A stretch of DNA of 64,000 nt. Source: Phoronis australis (Eukaryota > Phoronida > Phoronidae). Below the pieces are notes generated by a model. It was not told the DNA's origin, searched no databases, and was given only the letters and a program-made list of their open reading frames with translations. Location of the stretch: assembly GCA_002633005.1 (NCBI GenBank), contig NMRA01000005.1:65413-129412 (forward strand), in the 5' to 3' direction. A program made the position numbers and the translations under genes. Below are positions 1 through 11,543 of the stretch, piece by piece; position 1 is the first letter of the stretch; the number at the start of each line of letters is the position of its first letter.

Positions 1-283
1 TCCCGTCGGAAGAAAATTTAAATTCGAAAACATCTTCTGAAAACGCACAAAAAAGTGTATTAGTAAAATCTACTGATTTTTAAGTGGTTTTAAAAAACAA
101 TCGGTAAACTCACCGATTTTTGTCTCATTACTTTGATACGTGTCTCTTCCGATAAGTTAGTACCTAACGTGCAGACGAGAACTCCAAATTGGAACGCTAA
201 GTCCCGCGTGGTTGCGCTGCACGCGAAACAAGATGGCGGACGAACTTTGGAGCCTGACGAAAATAGGTAACCGGACGATAATA
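1..283. other. No gene seen
   Basis: AT-rich sequence without a convincing ORF, RNA gene or repeat boundary. I see nothing to annotate before the 47-bp units that begin near 284. Confidence 0.5.
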
Positions 284-345
284 GTTTAGCACCTTTTTTA
301 CACTGCAGTTTTTGATTTTCCCTAATAATAGGTTAGTACCTTTTT
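284..345 (+). repeat. 47-bp unit, left of satellite-like element
   Basis: A motif reading CACTGCAGTTKTTGATTTT, then CCCTAATAATAGKTTAGYACCTTTTT, occurs here and again at 1577-1664, on the far side of the element at 346-1553. Either the element inserted into a short tandem array, or these units belong to its outer ends. Confidence 0.55.
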
Positions 346-1553
346 ATGCGCCCACATATTTATATGTGGACACATTATGCCGTCATCTCCGTCCGTCAGT
401 CCGTCCGTACGGGTGGCGTCCGGTGCTCTATCTCCAAAACCCTTTGACATATGTTCATGAAATTTGGCACATATGTTCCATTCATGAATGGGACGGCATG
501 TGCGAACTGTCGGACGGATCTGACTACCGGTGTGCGCCCTAGTGGCAATTTTAGTTTTTTACGCTTACCTTTGTATCTTCAAAAGTCCTGAACGGATTTT
601 CATGAAATTTGGTATGTAGGCACCTATTAGTGAGATGACGCTATCCTGCCGTTTTCAGATGGGTTCGACATAGTTTGCGCCACCTAGTGGCCATTTTTAG
701 TGTTTTCGAGTCGGTTTTTGTGCGTCCACCCCTCTATCAACCAAACTGCTCAAAGGATGATTGTGAAAATTGGCATGCATATGCTTACTATGTAGAGGAC
801 GGTTGACGATGATTTTCAGACAGTTTGCACTACTGTGGCGCCTCCTAGTGGCAGTTTTGTTTTTTTTGCGCCTATGGCTGTATCTCCTAAACCGTTCGCA
901 GGATCTTTACGAAATTTAATAAGTGTATTTATATTATGTTAACAACAGACGATAACGACTTTTGGACGGATCCGCTGACCAGTGTGCCCCCTAGTGGCAA
1001 TTTTATTTTTTTACGTTTACCTCTGTATCTTCACAAGTCCTTAACGGATATTCATGAAATTTGGTATGTAGGCTTCTATTAGTGCGATGACGCTATCCTC
1101 CCGTTTTCGGATGGATTCGACCTAGTTTGCGACACCCAGTGTCCATTTTTACTGTTTTTGAGTCTGGTATGCCTCTAGTGGCAATTTTAGTATTTTACAT
1201 TGACCTCTGTATTTTCATAGGTCTTCAGGTGTATACTTTGTGTTACTTCGTGACTATGAAGGAAAAGTTCCAAGTAGAAATTTGCTTCTGGCATTCTAAT
1301 GCTGTGCTAATCACGTATGTTGGTAAATTTGTTTTTAATTCTATGTTTCTGTGGTGCTTTAATCAACTGATGTATAGGATGTGCTTGTATTATGAAAATC
1401 ACTCACATTTTGCCCCTAGCCTATTGAGACAATGACCATGCCTTTCCATTTTGCAAAGTACAACATACTACATATATGCCCTGTACTGCCCACTTTATGG
1501 TACCAATAAGCAACCTTAGAAGGATACCGTATGCGGTGCAATTGTGGGCGCAT
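346..1553 (+). mobile_element. Satellite-carrying element with TIRs, copy 1
   Basis: Starts ATGCGCCCACAT and ends TGTGGGCGCAT, an 11-bp perfect inverted terminus. The start also folds back on itself (CCACATATTTATATGTGG). The body is a chain of diverged subunits of about 150 bp, each carrying the core CTAGTGGC (near 538, 673, 845, 991, 1174). Three subunit types (followed by AATTTTAG, CCATTTTT or CAGTTTTG) alternate, giving a super-period near 450 bp. Copies 2 and 3 are at 22868-24562 and 31569-32945. The small ORFs inside are not conserved between copies and look non-coding. No transposase is visible, so it would be non-autonomous. Superfamily unknown. Confidence 0.7.
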
Positions 1554-1576
1554 TTCAATGCTCTGCGTTGCTCTTG

Positions 1577-1664
1577 TTTAAACTGCAGTTGTCGATTTTT
1601 CCTTATAATAGTTTAGCACCTTTTTCACACTGCAGTTGTTGATTTTCCCTAATAATAGTATGGC
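1577..1664 (+). repeat. 47-bp units, right of satellite-like element
   Basis: About two units of the motif also found at 284-345, starting AACTGCAGTTGTCGATTTTT and followed by GTTTAGCACCTTTTTCACAC. It sits 24 bp outside the right terminus of copy 1. Confidence 0.55.
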
Positions 1665-3600
1665 ACTAAGCAATTAGAGAATGTGTAAAATTTGGAATAT
1701 TCCTAAGGTTACTTTTAAACCCTGAAATTGAAAGTTAAACTATTGTCCGGGGTTTTAAAGTAGGGCTACACATACTGCCAATTTTCAGTCATTAGCCGGA
1801 CTTAGTACTCCCTAATCAACCATCGACAATTTTTTAGGCTGGGGTAATTTAGATGGTTTCTTTGTAGCTGTGCACGAAAGTAGAATCACCGCTTGTGGAA
1901 TAAGAAGCTAATTTAAAAGACATTTGACGCGTCCACATGTGTGCACACAAAAAGGAAATGATCCAAAGATCTGGACATTTTCTAAATGACTAATTACACC
2001 GACAGTCAAATAGTTTCAATGAGTCAAAAGATTGCTACCGAATAATGACAAAGGACTTTAGATAGAATATGGATCCCTCACAGTCAGGGACTCATCTAGC
2101 GGCCATCCTTGGCACGGCCCTTTTAAAAAAATGACGGCTTTGGACGGCACGGCCAAGACGGAAAAAAGACGACCTGTTCCCAGACAACCTTGGCGAAAAT
2201 GAAGGCTAAACGAAGAATTTTAACAGTTATTATTAATAAATTTTATTGAAACCTACAATTCATTGTTTAAATTCGCTAAATATTAAAAAATAACTCGACA
2301 TTAAAAACTTTTGCCGTCTATTTTTGCTATAAATGTCACGATGACGATTGGCAAATACTGGCAGCCATCTTTAATTGGGGAATGCCTTCCTGTTCTGTGA
2401 CGTCAAGGTGACTTCATACGGAATCCCCCGCACAACTAGTGTTGAGAAATATTGCATCCAGCGCTAACTACCCGTACATGGACACTTAATCTTTGAAATT
2501 GAAGAACCCACATCCGAAGTTCAAAGGATTTGCCGAAACCCTAATGCTAGCTGCTGACGCGGAAGTTGAAGCGGCACTCGATGTATTCGACAGAGCAGCC
2601 AATTTGAAATAGCCGAGAACGTACACTTCGAAAAAAAATGATACCCGCCAAAATCCTAGCACCGACCTGCCCTACAAATGCCAGTCACTGTCGTTGAACA
2701 TGCAAACCAGATAAAACTTTGCGCAAACTTCCTTAATTTGTTCGCATAGTTCCGTTGCAACTCGAACGAATGAATGAAAAAATATCAAAAAATCCGCACG
2801 GCTGAACGACGTATATTGATGCACGAGAATGCAGTGCAAACTTTATGAGAAAAAAATGTGGTGTGTAATGTTGGTTACGTATTCAATGACTAACTTAGCA
2901 TGAAAGTAAATGCCTCGAAATAGTTCAACTTTTTGAGGAATTCCATGATTATTGGGCGATTCGAGTTAAAACCTCTGAGTGTGGCACTGCGTGCAGTATA
3001 TGGAAAAAAGTAGGTCAGCCAGTCGCTTGCACAGCACCTGTTACTTAGGCCGTGAACCAGGCCGGGGGATTTGGCTCTTAAACTGCGGGAGAAAAGAATG
3101 GTTCTTCTTAAGAATAAATTTCTTGTAGCGTGCTATGAAAGACTGTGATTGACTTTCGACCTGGTAAGTTTCAATTCAACAAAGCATCCACATATAATGC
3201 ACTGCAGAAGACATTAACAACTACGATGTCCCCGGCGACCACGTAGCCACATGACGTGAAATTTACGAGCGCTCGGAAAATTGTTTAGAACGTAAAAATA
3301 TGAATGCCGAATTCAAACACGGAGTTTCAACGTTTTTTTTGGTCACGATCCTTTACGAAGCCAAGTCCGGGTATACACGCGCAAGTGCACATGCGCCGTC
3401 ACTCCTATTTTCCAGCGGAGATTTTCGTCCGTGTTGAGCACTGGTGATACTGAGTTGTCAATTTGTTGAGGATATGGTATTGTTGTTGTAGACTCGTAAA
3501 TTGCAGTACTGTGTGATGTAATGAAACGTAGACATGTACTCTAGGATGTATTTCATCATGTCCTTTCGAATGGAACTTCATTGTCTGCTCATAATTACTT
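1665..3600. other. No gene seen
   Basis: About 1.9 kb without a supported gene. The longest suggestive reading is a 39-codon plus-strand stretch near 2500-2620 (…FKGFAETLMLAADAEVE…) ending in a stop. It is too short and isolated to call. Confidence 0.5.
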
Positions 3601-3603
3601 GGC

Positions 3604-4275
3604 GTTGCTCTTCCACTAAGTTTGTTTTTTTTTTGTTTGTTCGCACGATACAGGTCGCAATTTTCATCCGATCATCACGAAATTTACACATAACACGTAT
3701 TTCCGGAAGTACTGGAAGCCTATTGTTTTTCGTCAAAATCGGATCCAAGATGGCGGCTGTGGCGGCCATTTTGTTTCCATTTAAAGGTTCAAATGCTTCT
3801 GGAGGCTACAATTTTTTACGTAAAAGACTAAGAATCGGCACAGTACATGGACCGGAAGTTTGCTACAAGTATGCCGGAAATTGTTTACTTCCGGTTAAAG
3901 ATGGCGGAAATATCGGCGATCGCGCATGCGCACCTCGATTTTGGCCTAAAAACGTTTTCTCCTCTAGAGGGCGCATTATCAGACCAATTCCTTCGAACTT
4001 TAACAGGTATTAGTTTCTTATGACATGCTATTATACAAAACCAAAAAAGTTGCTTTCAAGATGGCGGATCTGGCGCATGTTGACCCATTTTCAGTCGTGC
4101 TGGAGTGCGATTTTAAACGGGAAGAGAAAAAGAAGTGATTTTTTGCATGTGTATTCTTTGAAGTATATTCTTTCAAATGGCCAGTAACAATTTTTTTCTC
4201 AGACTTACCGTTTTCGAGTTATTTGACTTTGAATTTCTTAAAAAAACTCAAAATTTCATTTTTACTTGGCGAAAT
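3604..4275 (+). repeat. Dispersed repeat, copy A
   Basis: A unit that begins with GCTCTTCCACTAAGTTTG, a T-run and CAGGTCGCAATTTTC. It continues with GATGGCGGCTGTGGCGGCC and ends around CGTTTTCGAGTTATTTGACT. The same order of motifs recurs at 4760-5435. ORFs over it (for example 3534-4013) read through this repeat and are not conserved between the copies. Confidence 0.65.
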
Positions 4276-4311
4276 AAATTTCGCCAAGTATGTTGCTCTT
4301 CCACTAAGTTT

Positions 4312-4312
<1 letters not shown>

Positions 4313-4354
<42 letters not shown>

Positions 4355-4355
4355 N
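4313..4355 (+). repeat. Poly-T run ending in an N
   Basis: About 42 consecutive T residues followed by an unresolved base at 4355. This is a likely collapsed homopolymer in a draft assembly, lying at the start of a repeat unit that also begins CCACTAAGTTTG. Confidence 0.9.
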
Positions 4356-4504
4356 TTTGAGTTATTTGAGATTTTCTGATAACGCTGTTCCTTTGTTGAG
4401 CGCTCTGGCTGCATGGATGTTGGTTTACCTTCTATGAACTAGACTGTAGCCCATTTCTTATTGATTTATGACATCTAAGTTCATCATATGAATGTTGAGA
4501 TGTT

Positions 4505-4745
4505 GTTCATCATCGCCACCACCATCATCATATTCGTCATCATCGTCATCATCTTCGTCATCATCTCCGTCGTTGTCTTTTCCGTTAATTTCGCCAAGTG
4601 TCGCTCAAGACTGTAGCCTTTTTCTTACTGATTTCGGACTTCTACGTTCGTCATGTGTATTTTATTATTACTTCTTTTGTTCATTCTCGCCACCATCGTC
4701 GTCATATTCGTCATCTTCATCATCATCTCTATCGTCATCTTTTTG
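4505..4745 (+). repeat. CAT/CGT trinucleotide microsatellites
   Basis: Two runs of imperfect ATC/GTC triplets (about 4505-4590 and 4684-4745) within a duplicated segment. Both are followed by a similar sequence (TTAATTTCGCCAAG). They produce serine-rich or acid-rich ORFs in several frames that are artefacts of the repeat. Confidence 0.8.
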
Positions 4746-4759
4746 GTTAATTTCGCCAA

Positions 4760-5435
4760 GTTTCGCTCCTCGGAGCGCTTTCATTTTTTTTGTTTGTTCG
4801 CTCTCTACAGGTCGCAATTTTCGTCCGATTTTCACAAAATTTGCACACAACGTGTAGATCGGGAACTGCTAGAACGCTAATGTTTTTGGTCATGATCGAA
4901 TACAAAATGGCGGACGTGGCGGCCATTTTGTATCCGACTTCACAGTCAAATACTCGTAGAGGCCGCATTTTTCGACCTACATGGCTGAAAATCGGTACGA
5001 ATATACTACAACGCATGTGCTACAATTGCGCAGAAAATCGTTGACTTCCAGTTAAAGATGGCGGAAATATTGGACGTGGCGCATGCGCACCCCGAAATAT
5101 GGCCAAAATCGTTTTCTCCTGTAGAGGGCGTATTTGCAAATCAATTACTTTCAAACTGGTCACGTGTTTGTTTAGTTTAATAAGCTTTTATAAAAAATTA
5201 TTGAACCGGAAATCACTTTCAAGATGGCGGCTGTGGCGCATGTTCACACGGTTTCAATCGCTCCGGTGTCGCATTTTTTATGGGAAGAGCAAATGACGTA
5301 AATTTTTGCATGTGGATTCCTTGAGGTATGGCCTTTCAAAAAGTCTGCGAGAGCGTATTTCTCAGACTTACCGTTTTCGAGTTATTTGACTTAGAATTTC
5401 AAAAAAACGGCAAATTTTCAATTTTCTCGAAAAAT
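4760..5435 (+). repeat. Dispersed repeat, copy B
   Basis: Second copy of the repeat at 3604-4275, with the same landmarks: CAGGTCGCAATTTTCGTCCG, AAAATGGCGGACGTGGCGGC, and CGTTTTCGAGTTATTTGACT near the end. The copies are clearly diverged, so this is an old duplication or two insertions of one family. Confidence 0.65.
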
Positions 5436-5683
5436 TTTTGGATTCTTGCCAAACTACCACTTTAGATAGAGTTTTGAACGGGCTTTCAGGAGATATTTTC
5501 CATTTTGCGCTACGACGTCTACTTTTTGAATTATTCGAGATTTTCGGATACCATTGTTCCTTCGGTCACACGCAGCTGGCTGGCTTTCAGCTCACTTTGT
5601 TTTGGTTATGCCTAGTTGACCCAGACTGACCCAGCCAGCACTGTCCTACTGCAGACTGGACCGTCATGTTGTGCCATCTATTG

Positions 5684-5853
5684 TTCTTTATTGTAGTTGA
5701 TTGTATGCTCTCTATTTGATTTCTTCGCTAGTCACATGAGTGTTATCGTGTTTGCCAAAGTACCACTTTAGATAGAGTTTTGAATGGGCTTTCATTCTTT
5801 ATTGTAGTTGATTGTATGCTCTCTATTTGATTTCTTCGCTAGTCACATGAATG
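5684..5853 (+). repeat. Short direct duplication
   Basis: The stretch TTCTTTATTGTAGTTGATTG through CTAGTCACATGA occurs at about 5684-5740 and again at 5795-5852, about 111 bp apart. An ACCACTTTAGATAGAGTTTT block between them also recurs upstream at about 5457. It looks like a local tandem duplication. Confidence 0.75.
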
Positions 5854-5859
5854 ATATCG

Positions 5860-7760
5860 TGTTCGTCGTCTTTTCGATTAATTCCGCCAAGTGTCGCTCC
5901 TCCGACCGCTCTCGTTTTAAATGGTTTATCAACTGCATTGTAGTTGGGTATTACACTTCTCTTTTGAGAGCTTCAAGATAAATTGAGTCCTGTACTCATA
6001 CTGTGGATTATCTGTCTAACGTGCAACTCTAAACAGATTATCTTACTAAAAAGATGTACAGATCTTGATTTTTGCAGTCTAGTGACAATATACACACATC
6101 CTGAATGAAACAAACCTCTTAATTTTTGTTTCGTTTCCCTATGTGCCGTCCTTTGAACAAGAAAAAGACATGCAAACAGTGTGCTAAATAAAATGCAAGG
6201 AAATGACCCTTTTTATGGAAAAATTTTTTTCCTCAGCGGGTGGGGGAATCCCCCCTCCCCAAACCTTCCCCCCCCATCAGCGCTGCGCGCCTCAGATTTG
6301 CGCTTTGCACGATTTGTCAGTCTCACGAATTTGGACCCCCAATTTTCAAATCCTAGATGTGTCCCTGCTCACAGTTTTTATAACGAATTTAGTCGGGCAT
6401 TCATCCAAAATTGTACGTCTTAATGTATTAATGGAACCATTGGTGGCATGTATCGGCATTTCGTTAAAATTCCAGGTGCAATGACATTTACAAAAAAATG
6501 TTATCAATCGTTATTCCAACTACCTGTCTGAAAGTTACAGATAAGGGTTTTCTGATTGATAAGAAATGGGTAAACATCTATTGTCTAGCTTTGAAATATT
6601 TGAACAGTTTTATGATTGTTATGTTACAAAAGAAAGTGGACTCTAGAAAAGAACATTATTCATCACAAAATGACAATATTTGGAACACATGTTCATAGTT
6701 GTCACCATTTAAGAGTGAAAGAAACGGGACGACTGGTCTGAAAAGGGGGACATATGGATAAAAAGCTGGCCACCTGTGTCTCTGCTAAAATAACACATAG
6801 GTGAAATGTTTGCTGCAACACCCAAAAATGTCCCACAGCGTTGTTTGTCAAAAGGGAGATCGTAAGTGCCATAACATTCAAAAGCGGGTAACAGTGTTTT
6901 TGTTTTTTAGTCAAACAAGAAATTGTGGGTGCTACAAAAACCCATGAAGTTCCTGTTTTTTTTCATTTAGTGTAATGGGAAAATAGGTCAATGCCAAGTG
7001 GGAAATCACGGTGGCATATGATATCATGTCAACCAGGTAACTAAATACTTCCTGGCATTTATACGGTACTTTAATTGTCTGCCCAGTCCTCTGAAAACCA
7101 GACAATTTTGTCAGCCATATATTGGTTTGTGGGCAATTCCATTTGTGATGCACATACAATCACAGAACATTTTGATTAATTGTGAAAAAATGTTTAAATC
7201 AAGAAAAATAATACACCATTTTATAGGTCTCTTTGAAATGTTTAATTGTATGTATCAAATTTTGTCCAATCACGTTGCATTGCAGAGAAAAATGCCATCA
7301 AAGGGGTGTGACGGACATACGCAGAGAATTTGATTTTTTTGAAATTTTAATTTTCCTTGCAATTTTCTGTGAATTGTGTTATGTTATTACATTTTGATTG
7401 GTATGGTGATGTAGTGGAATGTTTACCATTTAAAACACACCAAAATTTTGAGGATATCTTTATTAATTTTCCAGTCAGCTTAATTACTGTGAGATGAGTA
7501 ACTGTGACGGACGTACGTGATTGATGTACCGTGTGAATTCTTAGCAGTAAACGTTACATTATTGCAAAATTATTAAGCCACAGCCTTCCTAGTGGTGATT
7601 TAGTCAATTACTTATATAAAACAAAGTCTTTTATGTTAAAAAACTTAAAATTATTAATAATACACTTAAGCTAACACCTGTTTTAGCTCCAGGTTAATTT
7701 AACCTTTAGTTAGTACTTTTACAATAGTTTTTTACCTTATCTACTTACACATATACAACA
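5860..7760. other. No gene seen
   Basis: Non-coding by inspection. A G/C-homopolymer stretch (about 6237-6282, GGGGGAATCCCCCC and CCCCCCATCAGCGCTGCGCG) resembles the ends of the G-rich MITEs elsewhere in the window, but I cannot define boundaries. The ORFs around 6.2-7.3 kb are short and unrecognised. Confidence 0.45.
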
Positions 7761-7765
7761 CATAG

Positions 7766-8470
7766 AAGGAACCAATGACCACTGCCATTGGGATTACATG
7801 TCACAAAAAGCATTTATTTCAAATTTCCATGGAGTTCTTCAGCTAGCTCACTGGTTTTCTCAAAATGTTTCCAAGTAAATAAAGCAATGTTACAGTTTTC
7901 TGCAATTATCCTGAGATACTCATCAAGAACAAAATTTGACAACCACTTCCCCTGTGGTGTGTTGCCATCCCCAGTTACTTCCTTCAGATCAGCATGCATG
8001 GTTAATTAGCTTAGCTCCACCAAGGGGGGACAACACCATCAATGATAGCAGAAACCAACTCCTTCTGATGTTCAGCCAGTTTAAACGGCATTTGTGGTTT
8101 AATCTTATCAATGACAACATTTGGTATAGCCATGATTAACTATAGCATCCTTTTGTATTTCGGAACACTTCGTGAAAAGACTCATCCATTGCATCTTCAC
8201 GTAATTCTCGTATTTGTACAAGGTTGTACTCTGGGGAATCAGACGTGTCAGCTACGAGGACATGACAGGGTTCAGATGCACTAACAAAGTGCGTCTTCTG
8301 AGTGTGAGGAACTGCTAGTACACCTTCCAGGACTTCATAAGCATTTGATATACATCTTGAATTACACTGTCCCCGATAAATTGAATATTTATTCCTGGAT
8401 TTCTCTCTCTCGCTATGTCTGCATGCTGCTTTGGATCTTTTACAGTACTTTTACCAGTTTTGATCGCCCT
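7766..8470 (-). pseudogene. Broken coding region with Ulp1-like protease features
   Basis: Reading the minus strand from about 8470 down, coding-like protein passes through at least two frame changes and stops. It includes …ARERNPGINIQFIGDSV…, then LAVPHTQKTHFVSASEPCHV, then MAIPNVVIDKIKPQMPFKLA. Next comes a reading of about 60 residues (7814-7999) containing GKWLSNFVLDEYLRIIAE, and finally NGSGHWFLLCVVYV at about 7740-7795. A W-L-x(4)-L-x(2)-Y-L helix followed later by an N-x(3)-H-W block is the layout of Ulp1/SENP (C48) cysteine proteases, where the His is catalytic. Such domains occur in host deSUMOylases and in several eukaryotic DNA transposons. The Asp and Cys parts are not visible. 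The breaks and lack of splice logic suggest a dead mobile-element gene. Protease assignment is tentative. Confidence 0.45.
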
Positions 8471-8599
8471 CCAAACACGTACCAGGTTTGTTCAGTTCTC
8501 TTCACTTTTTTAACGCTTGCACCTTTTTCTCAGATGATAATCCTATCTTTTCTTCCATGGGCTTGCCATGAGATATCATTCCTTAAATAGAACCAATGA

Positions 8600-9930
8600 G
8601 TAGTAGTAGTATAGTCCGCCATTTTGCCATTCGCCGCAATGGTTACTGGTCGAAACACTAGTGCCCCAAGTGGTGAATAATCAACACTTACTTAGGAGCG
8701 CAGTCCGAACAATGTAAACACTTATAAATTCATACTTTAATGACGTTCGATGAGCAATAAAATTACTGTGTGATTGAAAATGATTGAAATACGCAAACTA
8801 ACATCTATTTATAATCGAATGAGAATGAAAATGTGTGTTTTAATCAATATTAAAGTGTATTTGTTTTTATTCTCTTAAAGCTCCCTTCAAAAACCGTCAT
8901 GATTTTGTTTCATGTTTGAGTTCCTAACAAGGCAAATTATCGTTCCTTATAACACTTCATGCCTCCATGGACTACATAATTTGAATGAATGCTCCTGGGG
9001 GCTCAGAGGGGAATTGCCCCCAGGTGCCAACAAAGGGGGTACCAGGCATAAACTAGGTGGGCGCCAAATGGGTGTTGACCCCCTCCCAGGGGAGCAGTGC
9101 TAAACAGATAAAAACCAATGGGGTATGCCACATGAGTATTGAGCCCACTCCAATCATCACAAATTTTGTTTGCTCCCCTGACCATTGACAACATGTTGCT
9201 CCCAGCTCACTGCTGGTTTCATCTCCACCCAACAATTTCGCATGTGTTCCCTATCCAATGCACCAGGATACTAGGAATGCCAACAATTATTTGGTGCACA
9301 AGTAAGAAGAAGAAAGTAAGGCAATTCATCACTACCACAAAATTGTAATCTATTCTGATGCACTCTCACATATAATTTTAGAACATTCCATTATTTCTTA
9401 AACAATGCAATACAGGGTAAATTTCCCACTCTCCCACTATAATCACCAATAGTTACAAGTCAGTTGCTAAGCTGTAGAATTGCACACAACTTACAAAATG
9501 TAGTAACATTGAATAAATTATCACTAGTCAAAGTTCAAAATGTCATGTCAAAAATTTAAGAGGTACTGAACAGCAATCAAAATATTCACTACCCACACAA
9601 CTTCATACAAAACTCGGAATTAAAAAGACTTGGATGATAAGACCAAAATTTAATTTTATAAACCCACTGTTCCTATTCTCAATAACAGTAAAAATTTCAG
9701 GCAAGTTAAAGCCAGACTACAAGATCATATCTGTTACCTAGTCACAACTGGGACTTAATCACAATCTGCAAAAAAAGTGCAAAATAGGCAACACATACAC
9801 CAACCAATGCAACAACAAAATCTGACCAACCTTATCACTCTCTATTAATTCATTAATAATCAACAGCACTTTCCGCCTAAGAAATACGTTATAAATAAAG
9901 CTGAAAACTAATTTACTCACAGAGGTGTTT
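8600..9930. other. No gene seen
   Basis: AT-rich, with a G/C-rich patch at about 8995-9110 of short interrupted homopolymers. Overlapping ORFs on both strands across 8912-9348 mirror each other and carry no recognisable motif. Confidence 0.45.
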
Positions 9931-9934
9931 GTCA

Positions 9935-10121
9935 TCAAGAAGCAAACTGATGAGGATAGCTTGGGTTTATCAAAATTTCAGCCCACCATTCAGACTCTGA
10001 AAGATGCATCAGTTTCACTTTGGCTCTCTCCAAATCACAGGCTAACCATTCATAAAATGTTTCAATCTGATCAACCGTAGTAAAATATAAAAGCCGGATT
10101 TTGACTAATTGTCCTTTCTAC
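9935..10121 (-). pseudogene. Exon-like minus-strand ORF, unrecognised
   Basis: On the minus strand an AG at about 10122 precedes an open reading of about 62 residues that ends in a TGA at 9935-9937. It contains VDQIETFYEWLACDLERAKV and ESEWWAEILINP. The composition is protein-like (many Glu, Trp, Leu) and there is a plausible acceptor. It follows the THAP fragment at 10164-10383 in the same orientation and may belong to the same gene or element. I do not recognise the domain. Confidence 0.3.
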
Positions 10122-10163
10122 ACGTGATGTCTCAGGAGACCATGATCAGACATGCAAAAAAGC

Positions 10164-10383
10164 CTATTCCAGAGCCGTAATATACATAATTTCTGGAGAA
10201 CTTTTTGACATATTCATCTTTGGTGGATTCGGGACATCAAATATTGTTGGCACTGCATTCCATATCAGCTTGTGCTTCATAGACTTCATGTACATGGACT
10301 CCTCGAAGAGACGAGAGCATAACTTGCAGTTCTTGGACAAGTAGGCTGCATCTCTTCATAAGGTCGGCTCCCAGCACTTGCAC
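10164..10383 (-). pseudogene. THAP zinc-finger C-terminal fragment
   Basis: After a good acceptor (TTTCTGTTCAG on the minus strand), one frame reads …DAAYLSKNCKLCSRLFEES… and then NAVPTIFDVPNPP. THAP domains typically end with a C-x-x-H-F block, then an A-V-P-T-I-F motif. Here the Cys is present but the zinc-binding His is replaced (CSRLF instead of CSxHF). An in-frame TGA lies upstream near the exon start. It is therefore a decayed THAP domain of a host gene or THAP-bearing transposon. It lies outside the complete element at 11544-12876. Confidence 0.5.
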
Positions 10384-10453
10384 CTGAACAGAAATCAATG
10401 AGAGACTCATGAACAAACCTCATACTCACCAGGTTCATAGAAGACTGGTAGCC

Positions 10454-10482
10454 TACACTACACTACACTACACTACACTACA
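10454..10482 (+). repeat. ACTAC pentanucleotide microsatellite
   Basis: Five to six tandem copies of CACTA. Confidence 0.85.
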
Positions 10483-10489
10483 AGAGTCC

Positions 10490-11539
10490 TGTCGTACTGT
10501 GCTTGCTTGTGATAGAGACAAAACTGTCTTGGTGTTAACTAAAAAAATTAGGACTCAAATGTCGATCCACGGATATTTTAAGGGCCGCATCTCCGCACCA
10601 TTGGCGCATAGAATTAATATTTTCATTGATACACTGCTTAACTTAGATCAACTGAAACATTAAACTTATGTCGATTTTTTCATCTTTTCACCGATACCCA
10701 CAGTTTCTCTAACTTGACTCATGACAGACTTGAGGCCGCCCTGTGGCTGTGATTGCGGCCATGTCACCAGTCATTCACCCATGGCCATGGGTATGTTATC
10801 CTAAAATTCTCTATGCGATCTTTTGGGTGACATTTTGATTTGGAATACATGGACTGCAAAGTATCCAAAAAGCTGACGATCACATCGTTAATCGTAGTCT
10901 TTCCGCCGGCAGCCCGGCTGTGTAGTAGGCCTAGCCTAGAATGCAGACAGCAGTGGGACAGGGACTGCGATGGACTTGTCTTCCAACCGTGAACAAAACA
11001 TACAAAACGAAAGACAATATGAAAAACAGATAATCCTTACCTTTCTGGGTACTTAGGAATCCTAAAAAAGGACACGTCTGGGGTTTTCGTGGATGAATTA
11101 GTGCAATTTATCGCACTGTAAAATGTGTACTTCCCCATTGTTTTGGCGCTTCTTGGTTGACTGTTGCTTGTTCACCACTTGGCGGCGCTAGTAGTAACGG
11201 TAACAGCAAACTCACAAGTGAACTCTCCTATACTTCTACACTACTTGATAGAACTGTATAACCAAGCTTTTAGTTTCTTCACTGATTGCCCTAGCTGTAT
11301 GTTCCATAGCTTTTTTCTTCAAATCCAGTCCTATTTTGCTACCTCTGTTGTTATATACTGTATTCCGTGGTGCATTGCTATCAAACTTTGCTGCTAAATT
11401 ACGATATCTTTAAGAAAAATTGTGCTGAAATCCCAGGGATAAAACTCGCCGACTGCCTGCCTCGCAATCGTTGATATGGTGACTTGAATGCTTGAATAAA
11501 AATACAGTTTCGAGTCGAGCAAATAACCTGAAATCCTCC
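10490..11539. other. No gene seen
   Basis: Short ORFs only. A minus-strand ATG reading MAAITATGRPQVCHES near 10765 stops after 17 codons. I see no convincing exon. Confidence 0.4.
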
Positions 11540-11543
11540 TTAA

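Noticed and set aside
3534-4013. 159-residue ORF
   Set aside because: It lies in a dispersed repeat whose second copy at 4760-5435 does not keep this frame open, so it is not a conserved protein.
4492-4857. 121-residue plus-strand ORF rich in serine
   Set aside because: It is produced by the CAT/CGT trinucleotide repeats; overlapping ORFs exist in the other frames and on the other strand.
10454-10482. CACTACACTA run as a CACTA transposon terminus
   Set aside because: It is a plain pentanucleotide microsatellite with no inverted partner or sub-terminal repeats.
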